A stretch of DNA of 7,613 nt, from NCBI GenBank assembly GCA_018897225.1, contig JAHILC010000285.1, positions 1-7,613 on the forward strand, read 5' to 3'. Positions 1 to 5,856 of this stretch are shown piece after piece. The DNA comes from Actinomycetota bacterium. Its GTDB lineage: Bacteria > Actinomycetota > Humimicrobiia > Humimicrobiales > Humimicrobiaceae. The notes under the pieces are model-generated. The model saw only the letters and a list, made by a program, of their open reading frames with translations, ran no database searches and was not told the DNA's origin. The position numbers and the translations under genes were made by a program. The stretch's first letter is position 1. Each line of letters starts with the position of its first letter.

Positions 1-4
1 ATTA

Positions 5-1027
5 TTACAAATCCCCATGCTTAATATTTGAAATAACTTCCCTGGATATTTCTTCAATCAAGTTACTGTAAGAAACGGTCTGGGCAGATGGTTTAAATCT
101 GGGGTCAGCAAATCCACATGTTCTATCTTCACAAAAGAAACATAGTGTTTTTTCAGGAGCGCACATTCCCTTGCTCCCAAATACTTCTAACCTTTCTTTA
201 ACGGTAGCTTTAAATCCTTCCATGCCTTTGGCAATCAGGTCAGGGAAACTGTTTGCATCAGGATGTTCCTTAAGATATTTTTTAACTTCATTCATGGCCG
301 CAACTGATGCTTGAGTATAAAAATTAATTTTACAGATACCCAAACTTATTGCTTTTTTAAAATCATCATCTGAGATACCTGAACCACCATGTAATACCAG
401 CGGTAGCGGCACTGCATCTCTTATCCGGGCAAGCCTGTCAAAATCAAGCTCAGGTTCTACTTTATAGAAACCATGAACGTTACCAATTGCTACAGCAAGT
501 GCGTCAATTCCTGTTTCATTATAAAATCTGACAGCTTCTTCAACATTGGTAAACAATTCTTTATTAGCTACACCGCCTTCTTTTAAACTTTCACCAACTG
601 ATTCACCACCACCGATACTACCTATTTCTCCTTCCACGCTAACTCCAACACTTTTAGCGATTTTTACAATTTCCTTAGTAGTTTGAATATTTTCATCAAT
701 TGGATGCACGCTTCCGTCATACATTACAGAGGTAAATCCTGCCCTAATCGCGCGTATAATTGTTGGAAAGCTCAGGCCATGATCCAGGTTCACACATATG
801 GGAATATCCACTTTTTTTGCAGCGCTTATAATTGCCGGAGCAATATCCTCAAGAGCAAAATATCTGAGATGGATTTCGGCAACTTGCAGAATAATTGGTG
901 ATTGCTGTTCTTTTGCAGCTTCAACAATATAATCTATACTGGCAAGATTTGTTATATTAAAAGCGCCAACAGCATATTTGTTTTGTTTTGCATTATTTAA
1001 AAGATCTTTTAAATTTATTAGCGACAT
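5..1027 (-). CDS. Class II (zinc) ketose-bisphosphate aldolase, GatY/KbaY/Fba-like, with Cys-rich C-terminal segment
   Basis: A 340-residue class II aldolase, a cytoplasmic TIM barrel that reversibly cleaves a ketose phosphate into dihydroxyacetone phosphate and an aldehyde. Visible motifs are NLDHG at 80-84 (catalytic Asp82, zinc ligand His83), VEGEIG at 131-136 (Glu134), GNVHGFY at 182-188 (His185, zinc) and LHGGSG at 212-217 (His213, zinc). All expected catalytic and metal residues are present. The strand that normally reads NVDTD or NVATE is KINFYT (233-238), so substrate preference cannot be read from it. The protein is longer than the usual 280-310 residues. The extra C-terminal part holds Cys289, Cys296, Cys299 and Cys304 (C-x6-C-x2-C-x4-C), which could bind zinc or an Fe-S cluster. 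The ATG is preceded by a good Shine-Dalgarno stretch (AAGGAAGA, 3 bases upstream). DUF2007 lies 101 bases upstream on the same strand. Family call is firm; fructose- versus tagatose-bisphosphate or another substrate is unresolved. Confidence 0.93.
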   Translation of the reverse strand: MSLINLKDLLNNAKQNKYAVGAFNITNLASIDYIVEAAKEQQSPIILQVAEIHLRYFALEDIAPAIISAAKKVDIPICVNLDHGLSFPTIIRAIRAGFTSVMYDGSVHPIDENIQTTKEIVKIAKSVGVSVEGEIGSIGGGESVGESLKEGGVANKELFTNVEEAVRFYNETGIDALAVAIGNVHGFYKVEPELDFDRLARIRDAVPLPLVLHGGSGISDDDFKKAISLGICKINFYTQASVAAMNEVKKYLKEHPDANSFPDLIAKGMEGFKATVKERLEVFGSKGMCAPEKTLCFFCEDRTCGFADPRFKPSAQTVSYSNLIEEISREVISNIKHGDL

Positions 1028-1077
1028 GTTTCTTCCTTAATGAGTTCATGATTAATATTTTTATATAGGACTTATAT

Positions 1078-1106
1078 TTTATATAATTTTATTGCTTTTT
1101 TGTACA
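1078..1106 (-). promoter_or_regulatory. Possible promoter of the aldolase gene
   Basis: Read on the minus strand, TGTACA (1101-1106) lies 17 bases before TATAAA (1078-1083). The -10 matches 5 of 6 consensus bases and the -35 only 4 of 6. The site lies in the 101-base gap between the DUF2007 gene and the aldolase gene, so the aldolase may be transcribed separately. The region is so AT-rich that such matches can arise by chance. Confidence 0.3.
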
Positions 1107-1128
1107 GATTTTTTTAAATATGCAGGTT

Positions 1129-1347
1129 CTATGCAGACTCATCTCTGGCCAGCAGCTCGCTTGCTGTTTTAAAATCTTCATCCCTGACCATTAACCTGAC
1201 ACCATTTATGCTTGCCTGTGCAGGGTACATGCTGCCTGCATCATCAGATAGAATCCAGGATTTTATACCACTGCTTTCAAGCAAGCTTCTTAAAACCTCA
1301 GCTTCTATACGTGTATTAAAAATTTTTAGTGTTTTTAAATTTTCCAA
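1129..1347 (-). CDS. Small DUF2007 family protein (putative signal-transducing protein)
   Basis: A 72-residue soluble protein matching the DUF2007 pattern: a short beta strand (LKTLKIFN), a helix with EAEVLRSLLESSGI (about 17-30), a second strand, and a final strand plus helix (VRLMVRDEDFKTASELL, about 51-67). This beta-alpha-beta-beta-alpha shape resembles small ferredoxin-like regulatory folds, and the family is thought to bind a ligand or partner, but no reaction is known. The start codon is TTG: an in-frame TAA lies only three codons upstream, and starting here gives the normal family N-terminus. No Shine-Dalgarno sequence is visible. It is divergent from the lipoprotein gene and upstream of the aldolase gene on the same strand. 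Function is unknown and the neighbours do not settle it. Confidence 0.8.
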   Translation of the reverse strand: MENLKTLKIFNTRIEAEVLRSLLESSGIKSWILSDDAGSMYPAQASINGVRLMVRDEDFKTASELLARDESA

Positions 1348-1470
1348 TTGTTTTTACTGTAATTTAATGGAATAATAAAATGCTTTAATTACAGAATATA
1401 ACTATAAAAAATATTTTATACTTTAAATATGATAACATATTAAGCAAGAGTAAATAATAAAATATATTTC
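1348..1470. promoter_or_regulatory. Divergent intergenic region with candidate promoter elements and a short palindrome
   Basis: This AT-rich spacer separates the leftward DUF2007 gene from the rightward L,D-transpeptidase gene and should hold both promoters. On the plus strand there are two -10-like hexamers, TATACT (1417-1422) and TATGAT (1428-1433), but no convincing -35 at the right distance. The second overlaps a perfect 6-base inverted repeat, AATATG-ATAA-CATATT (1426-1441), which could be an operator or simply reflect base composition. No GC-rich hairpin or riboswitch-like structure is visible. Confidence 0.35.
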
Positions 1471-2565
1471 ATGAAAAATAATTTAAAAATTTTTAATGTT
1501 TTAATAATTCTAATTACACTGGCAATATCTTTATATCTTATTCTTTCTGCATGCAGCTCCAGGTTGACTCAGCCAGACAATGAACAATCCAACAATGAAA
1601 ATACCGAAAGTGTTGAGAGCAGCAATCAGGGAGATAGCGGGGGAGATGTCACCGTTTCAAGTTCAGAAAGCAGTGCTGCGCAAGAGAGCTCAATCAAGGG
1701 TATTGACGGCAGCGGTAACAGTAGCGATGATAGCGGCAACAATCAGGAAACCGGCAATGAAAATTCAAGTTCTCAGTCAAATGAGAGTATTGTAAGCACG
1801 GAAAGCACAAGCACAGAAAATAGCCAGCAAGCCAGGGAAGAAGTACTTGAAAAACCATCGCTTAAGCTCAGTATAATTAAGGGACCAGAATATGCCCAGG
1901 ATGGCGCCATATGTTATTACAGGGTAAAAGCAGAAGTTACCGGAAATCCAGATCCCCAGATTATTTTTAGCAAGGATGACAGCAATGGCACGTGGGGCAG
2001 TAATATTGCTCAAATAAACTTGACGCAGAACGAAGCATATAATCTTGTCTGTGACGTAAAAAATTCTGAGGGCAGCAGCACATCATCAATTACACTAAAC
2101 TGGGTTGCCGGAGACAACACAAGCACAAGCAACGAGACAACTTCAGGGCAGTCAAACCAGCAGGAAACTTCAATAGATTACTCAAATCCCGACAATTTCA
2201 GAATTGATGTGAATCTGACCGCACAACTTGTTTCGGTTTATTATAATGACAACCTTATTAAAAGCTTGAGATGTTCTAGTGGCACTGCAGAAACCCCTAC
2301 GGTTACTGGGACATTTACAACTAATCAGAAAATTTATTATGCATGGGTGCCAAGATTCAACCAGGGGGCTTATTACTGGGTTAGATTTTATGGCGCTTAT
2401 CTTTTCCATAGTGTTCCTTTCGACAAAAACCGCAACATGATTGCTGAAGAAGCGAATAAAATCGGAACTCCGGCAAGCCATGGTTGCGTAAGAATGGCGC
2501 TAGAAGATGCAAAATGGTTTTACGAAATGCTTCCTCTTGGGATTAAAGTCACCATACGCTATTAA
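1471..2565 (+). CDS. Secreted lipoprotein L,D-transpeptidase (YkuD domain) with Ser/Asn-rich linker and Ig-like middle domain
   Basis: A 364-residue envelope protein predicted to cross-link peptidoglycan, or attach proteins to it, through L,D-transpeptidation. Residues 1-27 form a lipoprotein signal peptide: a lysine near the N-terminus, a long hydrophobic core and the lipobox LSAC with acceptor Cys28. Residues about 29-125 are a Ser/Asn/Glu/Gln-rich linker without aromatics or Cys. Residues about 131-211 look like an Ig- or PKD-like beta domain. A second polar linker (about 212-240) leads to the YkuD domain (about 241-364). Its catalytic motif is ASHGCVRM, with Ser336, His337, Gly338, nucleophile Cys339 and Arg341, and the upstream conserved His313 is in LFHSVP. 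The catalytic set is complete. The ATG gives a proper signal peptide but has no Shine-Dalgarno sequence. The redox cluster follows 38 bases later with no visible terminator, so read-through is possible, although a functional link is not evident. Confidence 0.92.
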   Translation: MKNNLKIFNVLIILITLAISLYLILSACSSRLTQPDNEQSNNENTESVESSNQGDSGGDVTVSSSESSAAQESSIKGIDGSGNSSDDSGNNQETGNENSSSQSNESIVSTESTSTENSQQAREEVLEKPSLKLSIIKGPEYAQDGAICYYRVKAEVTGNPDPQIIFSKDDSNGTWGSNIAQINLTQNEAYNLVCDVKNSEGSSTSSITLNWVAGDNTSTSNETTSGQSNQQETSIDYSNPDNFRIDVNLTAQLVSVYYNDNLIKSLRCSSGTAETPTVTGTFTTNQKIYYAWVPRFNQGAYYWVRFYGAYLFHSVPFDKNRNMIAEEANKIGTPASHGCVRMALEDAKWFYEMLPLGIKVTIRY

Positions 2566-2592
2566 CATCATTAGTTTAAATAAATAAATATT

Positions 2593-2598
2593 TATAAA
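2593..2598 (+). promoter_or_regulatory. Possible -10 element just before the GlpA-like start (leaderless candidate)
   Basis: TATAAA ends 5 bases before the ATG at 2604, which would put transcription start on or next to the start codon. The gene has no Shine-Dalgarno sequence, which fits leaderless translation. No good -35 is visible (TTAGTT at 2571-2576 is poor), and the spacer is almost all A and T, so chance is a real alternative. Confidence 0.25.
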
Positions 2599-2603
2599 GT
2601 TAA

Positions 2604-4097
2604 ATGAATACTATTAAAGCAGATGTTGCTGTAATTGGTGCAGGAATAACAGGATGCGCAATTGCAAGGCAGTTGAGCAAGTATAGGCTTTCCACATTAG
2701 TAATTGAAAAAGAGGCTGATGTAGGATGGGGAACAACAAAGGTAAACACGGGTCTTATTCACTCTGGATATGCAGGAGAAAAAGGCTCATTAAAACTAAG
2801 CCTATGCCATAATGGAAATATGCTTTTCAGAAAAAATGCTTACGAGCTTGACATACCTATAAAAAATACGGGCTCGCTGCTTAATGTTTTTAACCAAAGC
2901 CAGATTAAAATTCTTGAGGAAAATCTCAAACAAGGAAAAGCCCATGGGCTGCTTGGCCTTGAGATAATCAGCAACAAAGATGGCGCCCTAAAAAAGCTGG
3001 AACCTAATATAAGCAAAAATGTAATTGCAGGGCTATATGCTGGCCAAGCATGCATAATTTCTCCATATGAAGCAGCAATTGCGCTTTACGAGAATGCCAA
3101 AAAGAATTCTGTCAGATTTATGCTCGCATCAAAAGTTACTTCACTAAAATATGAAAAATCGCAAAAATGTTTTTTTATAAATATACAACCAACCTCAAGC
3201 GAACATTCCATTTACGGGTGTGAGCCGGGATTAGTAATTGCGGCCGATTATGTTGTTAATGCTGCGGGTATTTATGCGGATGAAATAGCAAAAATGGTGG
3301 GGGATTTATCTTTTGAGATAAAAGCTGTAAAAGGGCAGTATTATCTTCTGGACAGCGAGGCTGGTGAACTTGTTAAACGGCCGAATATGAGAATCTCTGA
3401 CCCCAAGACTAAAAAATCTAAAGGGATGGTGGTAGCGCCCACAACAGGTAATAATATAATTATAGGCTCAACCTACGAGGATACAGATAAAAATGATTTT
3501 TCAACAACAAAAAAAGCGCTTGATGAAGTGAAAGTGAAATTGGGGCAGATGATTGAAAATATTCCTTTTAATAAAACAATAACTATTTTCGCTGGCTTGA
3601 GAGCAATTTCAAACACAGGTGATTTTATAATAGGTCAATGCCAAGCAAACAAGAAGTTTATAAATGCTGCCGGGATTCAATCACCCGGACTGACCTGTGC
3701 ATTTATCATATCTGAAATAATTTCTGATCAATTAAAAGAAGCTGGTTTAAAGCTCGAAAAAAATACCAAATTTATTCCAGAAAGAAAACGTTTTCCAAAA
3801 CTCGATAAGGTCAATTTTAAAAATAATCATGAATTATTTGCAAGGAACAGCAGCTATGGGGAAATAATATGCCGATGCGAGAAGGTTTCAGAAGCAGAGA
3901 TCGTAAATGCAATTGAGAATGGCGCTACAACTCTTGATGGAGTTAAGTTCAGGACAAGAGCTGGGATGGGAAGGTGCCAGGGCGGATACTGCACTTTGAG
4001 AGTAATGAAATTATTATCGAAGAAGCTCGGGATTCCTATTGAAAAAATTACAAAATCCGGGGGAGATTCTTACCAGGCAAAAATTGAAATGGATTGA
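2604..4097 (+). CDS. GlpA/LhgO-like FAD-dependent dehydrogenase with C-terminal [2Fe-2S] BFD domain
   Basis: A 497-residue flavoprotein of the DAO/COG0579 type that oxidises a 2-hydroxy substrate, most likely sn-glycerol 3-phosphate to dihydroxyacetone phosphate. The N-terminus has the FAD Rossmann motif GAGITG (12-17), with Glu35 ending the second strand. A substrate-side motif close to GTTKVNTGLIHSGY follows, typical of anaerobic G3P dehydrogenases and L-2-hydroxyglutarate oxidases. Residues about 420-465 are a BFD-like domain with Cys423, Cys425, Cys458 and Cys463 (C-x-C, x32, C-x4-C), the usual [2Fe-2S] ligands. E. coli GlpA has the same order and is somewhat longer. The start lies immediately upstream of the Rossmann strand, which fits, but has no Shine-Dalgarno sequence. 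It is the first gene of a three-gene cluster with an NAD-linked flavoprotein and DUF1667. The same trio sits in glycerol loci of clostridia and Thermotoga. No glycerol kinase is present here, so the substrate is an inference. Confidence 0.9.
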   Translation: MNTIKADVAVIGAGITGCAIARQLSKYRLSTLVIEKEADVGWGTTKVNTGLIHSGYAGEKGSLKLSLCHNGNMLFRKNAYELDIPIKNTGSLLNVFNQSQIKILEENLKQGKAHGLLGLEIISNKDGALKKLEPNISKNVIAGLYAGQACIISPYEAAIALYENAKKNSVRFMLASKVTSLKYEKSQKCFFINIQPTSSEHSIYGCEPGLVIAADYVVNAAGIYADEIAKMVGDLSFEIKAVKGQYYLLDSEAGELVKRPNMRISDPKTKKSKGMVVAPTTGNNIIIGSTYEDTDKNDFSTTKKALDEVKVKLGQMIENIPFNKTITIFAGLRAISNTGDFIIGQCQANKKFINAAGIQSPGLTCAFIISEIISDQLKEAGLKLEKNTKFIPERKRFPKLDKVNFKNNHELFARNSSYGEIICRCEKVSEAEIVNAIENGATTLDGVKFRTRAGMGRCQGGYCTLRVMKLLSKKLGIPIEKITKSGGDSYQAKIEMD

Positions 4098-4137
4098 TAC
4101 AATTTTTTAAATCAAAGAAATCCTTGGATACTTTAAC

Positions 4138-5484
4138 ATGGTTAAATTGATAAAACAGGCAGAAAATAAAATTAAACACTCGAGCGACTCAGAATATGAC
4201 CTGGTAGTAATCGGGGGCGGTCCTGGCGGCATGGCTGCTGCTGTAAAAGCTGCAGAGCTTGGCGTAGAAAGGGTCTTGCTCATCGAAAGGGACTCATTTT
4301 TAGGCGGAATTTTACCCCAATGCATTCATAGTGGATTTGGAATTAAAATTTTTAACAGCGAGCTGACTGGCCCGGAATACTGCCAGCTCTTTGTTGAAAA
4401 AGTAAGAAATATTTCAATTGAAGTAATGCTGGATACCATGGCGCTAACGCTTGACTTAAAAGGAGATAAGAAAAGTATAATTGTTTCAAGCCGGAATTTT
4501 GGTATAAAAAGGATTACAGCCAAAGCAATTATACTATCACTTGGCTGCAGAGAAAGAACGAGGGGACAGATTTTAATCCCTGGTTCACGGCCAGCAGGAG
4601 TTTTAACTGCAGGTCTTGTGCAGAAAATGGTAAATATTGAAGGATTTTTGCCGGGGAAAAATATTGTAATCCTGGGCTCTGGTGATATCGGGCTTATAAT
4701 GGCAAGAAGGCTTGTTCTTGAAGGTTGCAAAGTCAAGGGAGTTTTTGAATTGATGCCTTTTTCGACAGGGCTGCTTCGAAATATTTCACAATGCCTTGAA
4801 GATTTTGAAATACCACTCTATCTTAGCCATACGGTGACAAAAATTTATGGCGATAAAAGAATCAAGTCCGTAGATATTGCAATGGTTGATAAAAACTTAA
4901 ATCCCATTCAAACAAAAACAAAAAACATAAAATGTGATACCCTGCTTTTATCTGTTGGATTGATACCCGAAAACGAGCTTTCAAAAACAGCTGAAATTGA
5001 GATTGACTTAAAAACGGGGGGACCTGCAGTAGACCAATATCTACATACCTCGCGAAATGGAGTATTTGCCTGCGGAAATTCACTTTTTGTAAATGACCTT
5101 GCAGACAATGTAACCGAAGATGGGTATCTGGCTGCCCAAAGTGCTGTATCTTTTCTAAACGGCAGGCTAAGGAGCGAAAAGCTTATAAGGAGCAAAAAGC
5201 TTATAAATATAGAAGCAGGCGAAAATATAGCCTATATTGTTCCTCAAAAAGTCAGCGGCAAATCTGATGTTAATTTCAGGATAAGAGCCAGTATTCCACT
5301 TAGAAATGCCTTTATTGAATTTTCAAATATCGGCTTGAAGAAAAAAGTTAGATTTGTCAATCCTGGAGAGCTGATATTTGCAAAAATAACTAAGGGCGAT
5401 TTTGGAAAATTTCTGGAGTGCAATACAAAAACTGCATCAGATAGTATCAAAGTTTCTATTAAAAAAGAGGTGCAGGGCCAGTGA
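4138..5484 (+). CDS. FAD/NAD-binding pyridine nucleotide-disulfide-type oxidoreductase, partner of the GlpA-like dehydrogenase
   Basis: A 448-residue flavoprotein expected to pass electrons between its partner and NAD(H). It has an FAD Rossmann motif GGGPGG (26-31), a family signature GCRERTRG followed by IPGSRPAGVLTAG, a second Rossmann motif GSGDIG (180-185) for NAD(P), and the FAD-closing motif GVFACGN (308-314). Glu204 at the end of the second strand of the NAD domain favours NAD over NADP. There is no CxxC redox disulfide, so it is not a thioredoxin reductase. The first ~20 residues are a charged extension. The last ~100 residues form a beta-rich C-terminal domain of unknown role. An 18-base in-frame duplication (5169-5206) duplicates a hexapeptide in the linker before that domain. 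The ATG is the only plausible start (in-frame TAA at 4108), yet it has no Shine-Dalgarno sequence. It follows the GlpA-like gene by 40 bases and overlaps DUF1667 by 4. It is functionally a stand-in for GlpB but not clearly homologous to E. coli GlpB. Confidence 0.88.
   Translation: MVKLIKQAENKIKHSSDSEYDLVVIGGGPGGMAAAVKAAELGVERVLLIERDSFLGGILPQCIHSGFGIKIFNSELTGPEYCQLFVEKVRNISIEVMLDTMALTLDLKGDKKSIIVSSRNFGIKRITAKAIILSLGCRERTRGQILIPGSRPAGVLTAGLVQKMVNIEGFLPGKNIVILGSGDIGLIMARRLVLEGCKVKGVFELMPFSTGLLRNISQCLEDFEIPLYLSHTVTKIYGDKRIKSVDIAMVDKNLNPIQTKTKNIKCDTLLLSVGLIPENELSKTAEIEIDLKTGGPAVDQYLHTSRNGVFACGNSLFVNDLADNVTEDGYLAAQSAVSFLNGRLRSEKLIRSKKLINIEAGENIAYIVPQKVSGKSDVNFRIRASIPLRNAFIEFSNIGLKKKVRFVNPGELIFAKITKGDFGKFLECNTKTASDSIKVSIKKEVQGQ
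5169..5206 (+). repeat. Direct tandem repeat of 18 bases, about two copies, inside the oxidoreductase gene
   Basis: Two adjacent 18-base units, GGAGCGAAAAGCTTATAA (5171-5188) and GGAGCAAAAAGCTTATAA (5189-5206), differ at one base. The unit is a multiple of three, so the frame is kept and the protein carries RSEKLI followed by RSKKLI (residues 345-356). It lies in the charged linker between the NAD/FAD core and the C-terminal domain, where extra length should be tolerated. The near identity suggests a recent slippage event. Confidence 0.9.
5466..5470 (+). promoter_or_regulatory. Ribosome binding site for the DUF1667 gene
   Basis: AGAGG lies 10 bases before the GTG at 5481, inside the end of the oxidoreductase gene. 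It supports the GTG start, which overlaps the upstream TGA in a GTGA junction typical of translational coupling. The alternative ATG at 5496 would remove only five mostly lysine residues and lacks its own Shine-Dalgarno sequence. Confidence 0.5.
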
Positions 5485-5852
5485 AAAAAAAGAAAATGAC
5501 ATGTATAACTTGCCCGATTGGCTGCCTGTTGGAAGTAGATTATGAATTAACAAAAAAAGAAATAATTTCGCTTAAGAGCAATCAATGCAAAAAGGGCTAT
5601 AAATTTGCACAAGATGAATTATTTGACCCAAAAAGAATTCTGACCACAACAGTAAAAATAAATTCAAGGTTTTTTAAAAGGCTTCCTGTCAGAAGCAATA
5701 TTCCTGCTCCTAAAGGGATGATTGAAAGAATGGTAAAAGAAATTAAAAAAATTCAAATTAATCTGCCTGTAAAGATGGGCGATGTTCTTGCAATAAACTT
5801 CATGGATACCGGTGTAAACATCATTTCCAGTGCAACAATAGAGCAACAATAA
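5481..5852 (+). CDS. DUF1667 family protein with four-cysteine (probable Fe-S) motif
   Basis: A 123-residue soluble protein. The N-terminus has Cys8, Cys11 and Cys15 in CITCPIGC, then Cys36 in NQCKKGY. The C-x2-C-x3-C, x20, C pattern followed by K-x-G and a later FDPKRILTT closely resembles the short [4Fe-4S] domain at the front of molybdopterin oxidoreductases, but no molybdopterin domain follows. The remaining part (about 65-123) is a basic then mixed region with no recognised motif. DUF1667 genes are regularly found as the third gene after a GlpA-like dehydrogenase and an NAD-linked flavoprotein, as here. I infer a small electron-transfer subunit of that complex. The start is GTG, overlapping the previous stop by 4 bases (GTGA), so translation is likely coupled. 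The length is normal for the family. The aminopeptidase gene ends 4 bases downstream on the other strand. Confidence 0.88.
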   Translation: MKKKKMTCITCPIGCLLEVDYELTKKEIISLKSNQCKKGYKFAQDELFDPKRILTTTVKINSRFFKRLPVRSNIPAPKGMIERMVKEIKKIQINLPVKMGDVLAINFMDTGVNIISSATIEQQ

Positions 5853-5856
5853 GAAA

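Noticed and set aside
2182..2481. A 99-codon minus-strand open frame opposite the YkuD domain
   Set aside because: It covers the conserved catalytic region of the transpeptidase on the other strand and has no family features; it is a shadow of that gene.
4326..4736. A 136-codon open frame on the minus strand opposite the oxidoreductase gene
   Set aside because: It lies wholly within a well-supported flavoprotein gene whose plus-strand frame carries clear family motifs. The antisense product shows no recognisable domain.
5169..5206. The 18-base repeats as a CRISPR array or mobile-element footprint
   Set aside because: There are only two directly adjacent copies with no spacers, in frame in a coding gene; simple tandem duplication explains them.
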